19,587 nucleotides of DNA from Larix sibirica (Eukaryota > Streptophyta > Pinopsida > Pinales > Pinaceae), in assembly GCA_004151065.3 (NCBI GenBank), contig NWUY0300003529.1, forward strand, positions 48,971 through 68,557. The letters are read 5' to 3'. Below the pieces are notes generated by a model, which had not been told where the DNA came from, searched no databases, and saw only the letters and a program-made list of their open reading frames with translations. Below are positions 7,913-17,229 of this stretch, one piece after another; within the stretch, counting starts at the first letter, position 1, and each line of letters begins with the position of its first letter. The translations under genes were made by a program, and so were the position numbers.

Positions 7913-7985
7913 TGGAGAGAGATTGAGAGTGTGAAATCGTATAAGATCAAGGAAAAATCATGATAAACCTTAAGATGGTTTTAAC

Positions 7986-8077
7986 GATGATGTTTCAAGT
8001 TATGCAATTGAATCTGAATATGATATTTTATGCAATCAATTTTGAGCGGTTCCATCCAATAACTGAGCGGTTCAAGG
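7986..8077 (+). mobile_element. Short Gypsy fragment beside the second LINE (copy 1)
   Basis: GAATATGATATTTTATGCAA and the following CAATTTTGAGCGGTTCCATCC resemble 440-480 and 14540-14590 of the Gypsy family. At about 8078 it jumps to LINE sequence equivalent to 3105. Relative to the 338-4467 copy this is a deletion of the rest of the LTR and the first 2.2 kb of the LINE. Tandem TGAGCGGTTC motifs (8043, 8064) and AAGGG near the joint could be repair traces. The 69-codon open frame across it is chimeric and not a gene. Confidence 0.5.
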
Positions 8078-8872
8078 GTACAAGGGAATACTTTGTAAAT
8101 TTGGAGTATGCAAAAAGAATTGCAAATAACTCAAGTGATCAAAGAGTCTTGTTGAGAAGATTAGTCTAGAAGTTATTATGTCTCTTGAAAAATAAAATAC
8201 TCTTGCCATAGCTAACAATTTTTTAACTTATAATAATGGTTGGAAGAGGAATTGGTAGGGCTAGGAAGATGTGGTACTCTACAAGAATAGTGATGAAACG
8301 GTAAATCACTTATGTGTATACTACTCTTTCTCTAAAGTTGTTTAGAAAGAGGTGTTTCTTATGATTGTAGGCAAATTGAAATGGGAGCAATTATCCCTAG
8401 ATGACCACCTTTTGAAGTCACTAACTAACAAGCCTATATCAACTTTTAAGGCTCTTCCATGTTTTATGTTTATGAAATTTGGCGAATTAGGAATCAAATG
8501 GTCTTTCAATATTTGTCTTTTACACCTACACATGTAGCACATAATACCATACTAACATGGGTAAACTATATTTTTTTTACAAAAGAGAAGATAACCAAAG
8601 TTTTATTAAGGTCGATTATTGACCAAGACAAGACTCGGGATTTCTTCGATGGAGCTAGCTAAGGAATCCCATCTATTTATGGAGTAGGGGTTCAATATTT
8701 TGAATGTTCACATTACCTTTGGCTAAAAGCTTTCTCCTTATGAAGGTACAAACAACTGTGTTGAACCTATGTTCTCTAGATTTTGTTGAAATATGTAGAG
8801 GATAGGCCTAAAATGCTTCCAAGTATGATATATTCAAAGCTCCTAATAGACTGACTTAATAATAAGTGTAAG
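8078..8872 (+). pseudogene. Second LINE: zf-RVT and RNase H remnant (copy 1)
   Basis: Collinear with 3105-3920 at roughly 85-90% by eye. Recognisable blocks are GRARKM-type zinc-finger sequence (~8250), KLKWEQLSLDDHLLKSLTNK (~8370), EIWRIRNQMVFQYLSF (8471 onward) and TRDFFDGAS just before the stop at 8660-8662. Here the RNase H FDG aspartate is intact, unlike the first LINE, but a stop follows at once. The frame shifts at least once between the two blocks. At 8872 it is interrupted by a foldback insertion; in the second large copy the LINE resumes at 12793. Confidence 0.75.
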
Positions 8873-8968
8873 TTTAGAGAAGGGAGGACCTGCGTTAATC
8901 AAAGTTAGAAGGGAGGACCTGCGTTAATCAAAGGGAGATTCTAACTTTGATTAACGCAGGTCCTCCCT
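8867..8968. repeat. Foldback palindrome, truncated at the N (copy 1)
   Basis: GGGAGGACCTGCGTTAATCA occurs twice in direct orientation (about 8882 and 8911), and its reverse complement starts near 8946. The right arm stops at 8968 where the N is. The complete version is 12655-12770. Confidence 0.85.
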
Positions 8969-8969
8969 N
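8969..8969. other. Ambiguous base (N), probable assembly join
   Basis: The only N in the window. It lies inside a long hairpin and exactly at the end of the first large repeat copy; after it the sequence is unrelated to the equivalent place in copy 2. Confidence 0.85.
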
Positions 8970-8977
8970 ATAGACAC

Positions 8978-9360
8978 TAGTGCTTTTTGTAATTTATCGC
9001 ACCAGGTAGTTTTAATTGTTGAAATGCACTGGGCCATTGTAATAGTTTGTACGCACCAATGCTTAGTATTATAAAATGCACCAGGGCGTTGTTATAAATA
9101 GACAGCACAGTCAAAGTTTAAAATATTCAAAATTTCTGGTGCGTATGACGTAAAATGTTGCATCAGTGTGGTTCGGTTGTAAGTAAGCACCGCTGCATAT
9201 AAGCTATACATAAGCATCGGTGTGGCATTAAAATTTTGTACTCTCCAATGCTCAATCTATTTGAGTGCACCAGTGTAGATTATTCATATTGTGCAGCACC
9301 GATGTGTTATATGAAAGTACACATCGATGTGCCATTTTCCAACAAAGTGCACCAGTGGAA
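8978..9360. repeat. Degenerate ~26-bp repeat array with GCACCAGTG core
   Basis: About fourteen diverged units, each opening with GCACCAGTG-like sequence (GCACCAGG, GCACTGGG, GCACCAAT, GCACCGCT, GCATCGGT, GCACCGAT, GCACCAGT) followed by 15-20 AT-rich bases such as GGCATTATAAAA. Spacing is about 22-29. No ORF. Because it runs towards a CACTA terminus, it may be the subterminal repeat region of that transposon, where transposase-associated proteins would bind. It could instead be an unrelated minisatellite. Confidence 0.65.
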
Positions 9361-9419
9361 AAACATCCACTAAAACCTTCGGGCGTAGAGAGTTTTTAGT
9401 TATAAAAGATATCTATAAT

Positions 9420-9536
9420 AACCTCCGTTAAAACATCTTCTACCATTGGTAGAGATTGTAGCGGAGGTTTTTTTGACAATTTTTTCCAATCTTGTAACAC
9501 TAAAAACCTCCACTAGAAGGTGTTTTCCTTGTAGTG
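9420..9536 (+). mobile_element. CACTA transposon right end (copy 2) with subterminal inverted repeat
   Basis: Ends at 9536 with the same TTGTAGTG terminus as 5748. Inside, AACCTCCG (9420-9427) and CGGAGGTT (9462-9469) flank an imperfect palindrome centred on CTACCATTGGTAG (9440-9452). With AACCTCC at 9504-9510, these are the short inverted subterminal motifs expected of CACTA elements. No left end or transposase is visible; the left end may lie in the unsequenced gap. Confidence 0.6.
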
Positions 9537-11068
9537 ATATTCACATTTTATCTAAACTTCATACTTTTTGAGTTGGCTTTCTACACTCCTTTTAGTGCAA
9601 TGGATAGTGAATTGAAGTTGTTGGTGTGTTGTAAGTATATTGCACACACTGCCATTTAACATAGCTCTACGATTGGTTAGGCCTAAGGATGTTGATTCAA
9701 AACTCTTTGAAATAACATATGTAATTTTCTTTAAGCTAGTGAAATATATCCCTAAACAATCTATTTGTTGAAGTATTTGACCTTTTTTCCCAAGCTTGTA
9801 CAATTGCCTTTATGCTCTTGATGTTTTGTGCATGTTTATTTCCACAGTGGAAGGTAAATGACATTAAAAAACTAACCAAAAATACCCCTACTCAATCCCT
9901 CTTTCTTTGAAGTGTTGAGAGCCATTTTTATCTACACTCTTAGACTACAAAGTTGTCCCTTACAATTCCAACAGTTGAATGGAGTTGGTATTGATTATTG
10001 ATATGCATCTAAATGCAGCCAACCTAGAGATGGAATGAATACCTGGCAAGTTAGAGATGGAATGAATACCTGGCAAGATTTTGAAATGAAAAACTTCAAA
10101 GCAATATAGGTGTGTTGTGTTTTGGATAAAGCAAAAGTGTTACACCCTGTAAATGATCTATGAGAAGTTGACTATTTTTTAATCATTTTTCTATATTCCA
10201 CTCATGGTTTGAGCTACTTAGGCCTAACTATGAGGTCAATGAATTTGTGGTGCTCCTTGAAGCTAAACATGTATAATATCATAAACTTTTTCTAGACATT
10301 ACCTTGAAATATGCATAATTTATGTTGACATGTGTTTGGTGTTGTGCAATCATTCATTGTTTTTACCTTTGCAAATCAAGTAGGCTGACAATCTCGAATG
10401 CCTCTCAAAAAAATTCATTAGAAAATATACTTAACAATAATGGACTGGAAATATTTACTTTGATATTGTTGAAATTATGCAACAATTAATGCTTTATGCC
10501 TCACAACCTTAACCAAGAACTTCACTTCTTTGTCCCTTGCTATTTTTCCTTATCATGGTATTGACTTACATGGTATTTGTCCCTTGCTATTTTTCCTTAT
10601 CATGGTATTTTTCCTTTACATGATTGTCTATCTACCTTTTGGAGGACGTGTCTCTTACATGGACAAGTCTATTTTATAGGATATGGTTATTGCTTCGAAG
10701 GTTCTCAATGATGAAAAATGGGTAAGTTTATTTTATAGGATATGGTATTGCTTGGAAGTTCCTCAATGATGAAAAATGAAAAATGCCCACTGCATAGCAT
10801 TTATTTTTATGAATTGGTCCTTTCACTATTATTTTTCAGTGTATAATATACAAGTTTTTTGATTTTATGTTGAGAAGTTATGAGCATTTATTTGTATGAA
10901 TTGGTCCTTTGTTGCATTATTATTTTTCAGTGTATAATATACAAGTTTTTTGATTTTATGTTGAGAAGTTAACTTCTTGAACAAAATTATTTGCCTTGTG
11001 TGACTGACCGTTGTGTGACTGAGACCGTTGGGTATAGTTAAGAAAGAAAAATCACGCAGGGCATGTAA

Positions 11069-11089
11069 TTTATTGTACAAGAATTTATT
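11069..11089 (-). promoter_or_regulatory. Possible polyadenylation signals of the RING gene (copy 2)
   Basis: Two AATAAA motifs on the minus strand, identical in sequence and spacing to those at 7281-7301. Confidence 0.4.
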
Positions 11090-11165
11090 TGTAGCTTAAC
11101 AAATATCTTGTCCACCTGAATACAAAACCATCAGCGTAGCAGAGAGAGAAAATGTGGCTGTGAAC

Positions 11166-11552
11166 TCATATAAAATGTGCAATTGTAAAAATGATAACAA
11201 ACAGTGAACAAGCCCATGAAAGCAAAACTGGAAATAAGGCTGAAATTTGCAAATCGCCTTTTCCTTCTTGTTTCCATATTTTCATCCGTTGACGCTCCTT
11301 TCGTGTGAGCTTGTTTCTGCAGAGCGGGCACGATGCAAGGTTTATACTGTTGAATTGAAAATATAACCACTGCCTTATGCAATGGCCATGGAAGGTGTGA
11401 CCGCAGGGTAGCATTTCGACCCCACTCCTCGTTATTTCCAGCCTACAAATCACGCATGTTGTACCATTATTATTCCCAGAATCGTCTGTTACCTCCATAT
11501 ATATATCCAAATCCATATCATTCCCAGAATCGTCTGTTATATCCACCTGCAA
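11166..11552 (-). CDS. RING-H2 finger protein with C-terminal membrane segment (copy 2; probable 3' exon)
   Basis: The 128-residue product is identical to that at 7378-7764. It has the RING-H2 ligands CVIC, CGHTFHGHC and CPLC, an acidic N-terminus with doubled TDDSGN, and a C-terminal hydrophobic segment. The first codon is again TTG, and the acceptor-like TTTGCAG is at 11547-11553, so the true start should lie in an upstream exon to the right. Inferred role: membrane-anchored E3 ubiquitin ligase. If the large repeat is an assembly error, this and copy 1 are one gene. Intact frame among dead retroelements suggests recent arrival or selection, but short frames also survive by chance. Confidence 0.55.
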   Translation of the reverse strand: MQVDITDDSGNDMDLDIYMEVTDDSGNNNGTTCVICRLEITRSGVEMLPCGHTFHGHCIRQWLYFQFNSINLASCPLCRNKLTRKERQRMKIWKQEGKGDLQISALFPVLLSWACSLFVIIFTIAHFI

Positions 11553-11556
11553 ACAA

Positions 11557-11700
11557 TTACTTTAATGGTGCACTATTGCGTTTGAATGCATGGTGCAGTA
11601 TTGCCTTTGAATGCATGTATGGGGGAGAGACTGGATACTTAAATACGAAATCATGTAGGGATTGGACGACGGTTCACCCACAATAACGTACCGTTCCATA
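11557..11700 (-). other. Candidate upstream exon or leader ORF (47 codons, copy 2)
   Basis: Identical to 7769-7912; ATG at 11700 and TAA at 11557-11559. Same doubts about phase and splice sites. Confidence 0.3.
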
Positions 11701-11865
11701 TGGAGAGAGATTGAGAGTGTGAAATCGTATAAGATCAAGGAAAAATCATGATAAACCTTAAGATGGTTTTAACGATGATGTTTCAAGTTATGCAATTGAA
11801 TCTGAATATGATATTTTATGCAATCAATTTTGAGCGGTTCCATCCAATAACTGAGCGGTTCAAGG

Positions 11866-12660
11866 GTACAAGGGAATACTTTGTAAATTTGGAGTATGCA
11901 AAAAGAATTGCAAATAACTCAAGTGATCAAAGAGTCTTGTTGAGAAGATTAGTCTAGAAGTTATTATGTCTCTTGAAAAATAAAATACTCTTGCCATAGC
12001 TAACAATTTTTTAACTTATAATAATGGTTGGAAGAGGAATTGGTAGGGCTAGGAAGATGTGGTACTCTACAAGAATAGTGATGAAACGGTAAATCACTTA
12101 TGTGTATACTACTCTTTCTCTAAAGTTGTTTAGAAAGAGGTGTTTCTTATGATTGTAGGCAAATTGAAATGGGAGCAATTATCCCTAGATGACCACCTTT
12201 TGAAGTCACTAACTAACAAGCCTATATCAACTTTTAAGGCTCTTCCATGTTTTATGTTTATGAAATTTGGCGAATTAGGAATCAAATGGTCTTTCAATAT
12301 TTGTCTTTTACACCTACACATGTAGCACATAATACCATACTAACATGGGTAAACTATATTTTTTTTACAAAAGAGAAGATAACCAAAGTTTTATTAAGGT
12401 CGATTATTGACCAAGACAAGACTCGGGATTTCTTCGATGGAGCTAGCTAAGGAATCCCATCTATTTATGGAGTAGGGGTTCAATATTTTGAATGTTCACA
12501 TTACCTTTGGCTAAAAGCTTTCTCCTTATGAAGGTACAAACAACTGTGTTGAACCTATGTTCTCTAGATTTTGTTGAAATATGTAGAGGATAGGCCTAAA
12601 ATGCTTCCAAGTATGATATATTCAAAGCTCCTAATAGACTGACTTAATAATAAGTGTAAG
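11866..12660 (+). pseudogene. Second LINE: zf-RVT and RNase H remnant (copy 2)
   Basis: Identical to 8078-8872. In this copy the continuity is visible: the LINE is cut at 12660 by the foldback insertion and resumes at 12793. EIWRIRNQMVFQYLSF and TRDFFDGAS blocks mark the post-RT and RNase H parts. The short Gypsy fragment beside it is at 11774-11865. Inactive because of stops, a frameshift and the insertion. Confidence 0.75.
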
Positions 12661-12792
12661 TTTAGAGAAGGGAGGACCTGCGTTAATCAAAGTTAGAAGG
12701 GAGGACCTGCGTTAATCAAAGGGAGATTCTAACTTTGATTAACGCAGGTCCTCCCTTCTCTAAATTTACATCCCTGCGTATGGCACTCTATA
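12655..12792. repeat. Foldback insertion in the LINE with 12-bp flanking repeat
   Basis: Arms 12655-12698 and 12727-12770 are 44-base inverted repeats with one mismatch. The loop holds a further direct copy of GGGAGGACCTGCGTTAATCA. AATAAGTGTAAG occurs at 12649-12660 and again at 12793-12804, flanking the 132-base insert like a target-site duplication. The related LINE at about 3900 has no insert. The right arm is followed by a 22-base tail before the second flank. Family unknown: foldback/MITE or templated-repair product. Confidence 0.7.
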
Positions 12793-13345
12793 AATAAGTG
12801 TAAGATTAATGACTTGGTCCTGTTTCCAATTATGAATTTAATTCTAGAGGTAAAAGCTTCCTTTGCTAACATTTCTTTGACACATGTCTATCATGAATTT
12901 AATACATTAGATGATAAGTTGTCTAAATAAGCCATGATCATCTTATAGGAGGGTACCTTACTTGAACAAGAATTCAAGGGGGCACTCCCCTTCCATCTAT
13001 TGAGAGAATCTTATATTGACGGTCTCTTTGCATCTTGCATATATTATTGTAAGAGGATATTGTATTTTTGATGTATAAGGAGAGTTATGTGTCTCTTATG
13101 AAATATATGACATGTTTTTTCATATATTTTTGATGGAATAGTGCTCTTTTAGACATTACTATAAGATTGTAATTTAATAGGACCAATAAAGGAGGCATTG
13201 TTGGATGACTATCTTTAGTTCTGATTGTGTCTAACAAAGTTAACTATGAGAGCTCGAAAGGGATAGAGCTTGTTCTAGGCATACCAATGTATATTTGTTT
13301 TCCTTCTTAGAAATATAAAATATATGGATTTGTTTCATTGGAAGA
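12793..13345 (+). pseudogene. Second LINE: RNase H C-terminus and 3' UTR
   Basis: Collinear with 3905-4467. The SSFDDISFTQVYREFN-type block appears here as a degraded counterpart (GGTAAAAGCTTCCTTTGCTA near 12850, then AATACATTAGATGATAAGT near 12900). Stops and substitutions break it. The 3' UTR shares TGTATAAGGAGAGTT and GTAATTTAATAGGACC with the first LINE. It joins LTR sequence at about 13350, the same junction as at 4468. Confidence 0.65.
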
Positions 13346-13508
13346 AAAATACTTCCGTCATCCTACCCATTTGTATTGCTATGCACATTGTAGAGTTTTT
13401 ACCAATTTATTAATGCATAGAATTTGGTTTTCAATATAATGTTGTGTTTGTATTGCTTCTATAATTTTGCATGTTCTTTCATTTTGTTCTTGATCCAATA
13501 TGGAGCAA
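13346..13508 (+). mobile_element. Gypsy LTR right part (second interrupted copy)
   Basis: CATCCTACCCATTTGTATTG and the sequence that follows match 4471-4614 and the uninterrupted LTR from 15025. It ends at GGAGCA one base before the primer-binding site. The left LTR part for this copy is only the short fragment far upstream. Confidence 0.55.
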
Positions 13509-13520
13509 TGGTATCATAAC
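13509..13520 (+). promoter_or_regulatory. Degenerate tRNA-Met primer-binding site
   Basis: TGGTATCATAAC, two bases away from TGGTATCAGAGC, in the same place relative to the LTR end as 4616 and 15193. Confidence 0.5.
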
Positions 13521-13721
13521 AATTTTCTCCTCGTTGTTTTTCCATGCATGCCACAACAAAGTCTAGGTACATGGAGTATGGACTCAAACTAACCGGGGCT
13601 ATTGAAGACATATATTGTCGATCTAAGTGGCCTCCCATGGCAAAAAAAAAAAATACAATAGAACATTCCATCTAATCAAGTTGTTGCTCCAAGAATCCCT
13701 AGTGTGTAGAGAAATGAAATG

Positions 13722-13929
13722 ATGGAGCATTTCAACCAAATCCTTCAGTTACTCCTAGCAAGGATAAAGACACCTTCGACAAGCAAACATTTCTGGAGAA
13801 ATGCCATCATTCAAGTTACAAGTTAAATTTGATATCCCTCTATTTGAAATCAACATAGATGCAGAGGCTTCACAGATATGGTTAAATCTTGTATGCATGA
13901 AGATAACGATAGTATATTTCATGAATTGA
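13722..13929 (+). pseudogene. Gypsy gag N-terminus, truncated
   Basis: From the ATG at 13722 the frame reads MEHFNQILQLLLARIK; a shift then leads to an open frame at 13801-13929 with MPSFKLQVKFDIPLFE and then IDAEASQIWLNL. This matches the Gypsy gag at 15473 (FKLGVKIDIHLFESKVD...WLNLLEGY). After WLNL (13893) the homology ends and unrelated sequence follows, so the rest of gag is deleted. Gag would form the capsid; this fragment cannot. Confidence 0.65.
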
Positions 13930-14330
13930 GTAGTGTGCATCTAAAATTTAAATTTGTAGATATTTGTTGTTATAATTATTGAAACATCCATTGAAAATCA
14001 TGTGGGAAGGATTGTTTTGTGTATAATACCCACGCCTCTATTTATAAGCTTTGTGATGTTTGTTATCAATCACGTTGGAGATGATGGTAAGAGTTATAAA
14101 AGACCCGATTTACACAAATATAAGTAAAACACATATATGCAATAACCCAATTCAAGTAAGCAAGCAACTATTTAAAAAGTTAAATAGTCAATAATGAGAT
14201 CAATTACGATTGAATAACAAGAGTAGTAAAAAACAATAGCAAATGTCTTAGTAGGATTTTGAAAGTTTGATTGCCAAACAGATTATGATCTTTTGGGTTC
14301 TTTGTAGAGTCATTAACTTTTCTTGTCACA
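13930..14330. other. No gene recognised
   Basis: AT-rich stretch between a gag breakpoint and the next Gypsy copy. I see no ORF with a known domain, no RNA gene and no strong repeat. Confidence 0.5.
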
Positions 14331-15192
14331 TTAAAGTGGCTTAGTTGGACCTCTTAGGTTGTCAATGTTTGTTCATGAAGATGGTGAGGGTGTTATGGGA
14401 TAACCGCCATTGAAAAAATCCCTTATCTAGGACTTGGAGGTGAACTTGGTCCAGAGACTAGTTATGGATTCGAAGACTCCCTCAAAATTTGTTCCAAAGT
14501 TGTATCATGAGGTAATGAATCCCCTACTAATATTGTTTTCATTTAATATGAATATAATATTTTACACAATCAATTAGGAGTGAACTCCATTCAACAATAC
14601 TTTGTCAAGAGGGTGCCTTCTAAAGTCGTTATATTACGATGTGTTAGGGAAGTGTGGGAGCCACAAGGGTGGCAATACATGATCCAAGTGGTCGTTTGGG
14701 ACATCTAGGTAGATATTGAAGAGTCTCGAGTGACACTTTTATCGATTTGAATAAATCAAGAAGTTTTGGTTGTTGACCTTACCAAACACCTCAAGCTTGG
14801 AATAAGCTTTGTAATATTCCAAAGAACACCCAAAATGGATTTTGAAGGTGAAAGTTATGGCACCCAGAAGTTGGCATACCAAGTAAGGTCTTTGAAGCAT
14901 GAATTCCTTTTGCTACCTTAGAATATTATGGATTTTGGCTTATCATACAATGTAGTTTCAAACTCTTGTTATGGGCTTTCGCAAATGACCATAGACATCA
15001 AATCTCATCTTAGAAATCAGTTACCACCATTCTAGCCATTTGTATTGTTGTGTACGTTGTAGTGTTTTTTATTAGTTTGACCATTAATTGAATTTTGAAA
15101 TTGAGTGCAATATTGTGCTTCAATATTGCGTTTGTGTTATTTATGCAATTTTTCATGTTCTTTCATATTGTTCCTAATCCATTTTGATTTAG
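14331..15192 (+). mobile_element. Gypsy 3' interior and LTR without the LINE (third copy)
   Basis: The most continuous copy of the family. From CCATTGAAAAAATCCCTTAT (about 14407) it runs through the same blocks as 338-930 and crosses the empty LINE site TTACCACCATTCTAGCC (15021-15037) to the region before the PBS. A TGTGTTAGGGAAG site at 14640 could be the LTR start, giving about 550 bases, but I found no paired LTR to confirm it. No coding frame is intact. Confidence 0.6.
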
Positions 15193-15204
15193 TGGTATCC
15201 TAGC
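15193..15204 (+). promoter_or_regulatory. tRNA-Met-type primer-binding site
   Basis: TGGTATCCTAGC, two mismatches to TGGTATCAGAGC, placed between the LTR and a gag start at 15394. Confidence 0.5.
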
Positions 15205-15393
15205 AATTTGCTCTATGTTGGTTTTCCATGCATGTCTCGACAGAGTCCAAGGACACAGAGTTGGGCCTCAAACTAACCAATCCCGGTGAAGACATTAGTG
15301 GCCTCCCATAATGAATAAAAATAAAGACAACAAAGTAGGATGTCTTATCGATCTATTGCGCCAAGAATTAATAATTTGATAAGAAAAAAGATG

Positions 15394-16260
15394 ATGGAGC
15401 ATTTTACCCAAATCCTTCGATGACTCCCAACAAGGATGGAGGCATCTTAGAAAAGCAATCATTTTTGGAAATATGACACCCTTCAAATTAGGAGTTAAAA
15501 TTGACATCCATCTATTTGAAAGCAAGGTTGATGTGAAGGATTTGGAGAGATGGTTAAATCTACTAGAGGGTTATTCCCCTATTCATAAATTGTCCAACAA
15601 TGTAAAGATTACTTTGGCACTCATAAAGGACCTTCAACATGTCAAAAATTGGTGGGATATTTATTATATGTAGCATGTGGAGATTTGAATTGTATGTAGT
15701 AGTGCCCACTTGGGTAGAATTGTCAAGGCCTCAAAGGAAAAATACTTGTTAAAAAATATGAATACTAGTACATGAGATGGACAAACTTGCACCAAGGTTA
15801 AGATCCATGTGTCTTAGAATACACCAACACATTTCATACCTTGTATACAAAACAAGTTACTCAAGAATTTGAGCAACACTTTGTTCTAAATTATTGTAGC
15901 AGCCTACACAATTACAACCATAACTGAATCAATTTTCTTAACATGTATTCACTATGAGTTGCTTATCATTATGCTAACAAGGTTGAGCAAAAAAATTGAG
16001 AAAAGGATAAGAAATAATTTAGGGCTAGAAAGAATGGTAAAGGTGACCCTAACTCTCAAAACAAAAAAAATGTAAATATAACTATCTCTAGGAAACCATC
16101 AAATCCACATGCAAAGAAGAAAAATTGTAAGTCAAAGAAAGGCACATGAAAGTGTTGTGACAACCAAAAAATCCCTCATCGCAACAATGATGAATGTCGC
16201 ACCAACAAATTTTTATTGGTTTAGTTGAAAGCCTCAGACTTTGGATGAGACACAATGTTA
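15394..16260 (+). pseudogene. Gypsy gag remnant with zinc-knuckle-like block
   Basis: Starts MEHFTQIL at 15394, as in the other copies. The open frame 15473-15673 reads FKLGVKIDIHLFESKVD, then LERWLNLLEGYSP, then KITLALIKDLQHVKNWW. This is the retrotransposon gag core (F.G..D...WL..LE.YF...K I..AL..L...WW). Further pieces at 15700-16130 keep gag flavour, ending in a Lys-rich segment. At 16150-16200 KCCDNQKIPHRNNDECR corresponds to the family's C-x2-H...H...C knuckle with the first His replaced by Gln. Stops and frameshifts separate the blocks. Nucleocapsid function is lost. Confidence 0.75.
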
Positions 16261-16440
16261 TAATATTCTAGAGATAGGTGAAAACTAATAATTTGAACAA
16301 AACCTAATGTTATTGTCGCCACCACAAATGTCTACAAAGAGGAACCATAGGATCTTGATGAGAATGAGTTCATGTTCCACTAACATATGTGGGTGAAGGG
16401 TCATTGTTGGAAGCAACATTTAGATTAACTCGATATCCAT
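16261..16440 (+). pseudogene. Gypsy gag-protease linker remnant
   Basis: GAGATAGGTGAAAACTAATA and the sequence after it parallel 5101-5260. The frame at 16369 gives FMFH, a stop, then HMWVKG, against FMFHSKMWVKGTLLHF in the other copy. A short deletion follows MWVKG and the sequence diverges. The protease active site is absent, so pol is deleted here. Confidence 0.6.
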
Positions 16441-17229
16441 GAATGTCATTGAGAAGAAGAATTTCACCATATGTTTTGCTCAACCTAAAATTGAAAACCC
16501 CCCAAACCTTCCTACTCTCCTCCCCCTTATTGTCGAGGTTTTTGTTTCCCTAAGCCATCTCCAACCCCCAAAATATCATCCTCCTCGGCTCCTTTGAACA
16601 CCCACCAAGAACTTATTCAATTAAAATATTTAATATATGTTGGCACACAATTCAAAATAAAACTTATCTTATCCTAATCCATTTACTCAAATCACAAAAA
16701 AAACATTCTTCATTGGAAACAAACAATTACAGAATGAAATAATATAATTTGCTCGAGATTTAAATGCCTAACCCTAGTTATAATCAACATGATTGAGCAA
16801 TCCACATAAGCATGATTAATATATAATAGACTAATAATCATACTAGCGCATGCATGAGAGGTGTGGGCACATAGCTAGCATACACATACCTTGTACATAT
16901 GCTAATGATATGGACATGCAATGCACATAGTACTCTATTCTTGGATGTACTTCAAGAATCATGCGCAACATAAAAATAGAATCAGAATGTGGGGCATTAC
17001 ATATATTCCTGCTTCAGGAAAATTTGATCCAAAGTTAGAGTAAAAGCAAGATATAAGTAGACATTGACTAATAAAAACACATGCATTAAATACATTCTAC
17101 ATCCAACACTCAACATTTCAACACTACTAAATAACAAGGACAAAAGCAAGTAGTTACAAAGGATTTTTATACAACAACAATTAAGTGCAAGAAGCATGAG
17201 GAACAATACTTCCCAATTAGAGTTCATAA
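16441..17229. other. Unassigned; possible minus-strand LTR edge near 17001
   Basis: No supported gene. Read on the minus strand, a TGTAATGCCCCACATT sequence starts at 17001, resembling the TGTAAxxCCCC starts of some plant Gypsy LTRs, but I found no second LTR or PBS. The 83-codon minus-strand frame at 16997-17248 is hydrophobic but has no domain I know, and I do not call it a gene. Confidence 0.35.

Larger units (their letters stand above)
5725..8968. repeat. Large tandem repeat, copy 1 (about 3.24 kb)
   Basis: This block recurs at 9513-12756 with a constant offset of 3788. I saw no base difference by eye over the whole length, and every open frame has an identical partner. It holds a CACTA terminus, the RING gene, local micro-duplications, a Gypsy fragment, the second LINE's C-terminal half and part of a hairpin. 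It ends exactly at the single N (8969). Either a very recent duplication or an assembly artefact. Confidence 0.9.
9513..12756. repeat. Large tandem repeat, copy 2 (about 3.24 kb)
   Basis: Identical by eye to 5725-8968. It is preceded by a different left flank (repeat array and CACTA end rather than Gypsy RT). Unlike copy 1 it reads through the hairpin into the rest of the second LINE. Micro-duplications and non-coding stretches described for copy 1 are present at +3788. Confidence 0.9.

Noticed and set aside
8342-8542. 66-codon minus-strand frame (also 12130-12330)
   Set aside because: Antisense to the LINE post-RT region, whose plus-strand motifs are clear.
8978-9360. CRISPR-like array
   Set aside because: Cores are diverged, units are about 26 bases with no constant repeat/spacer division, and the context is a plant nuclear genome with CACTA ends.
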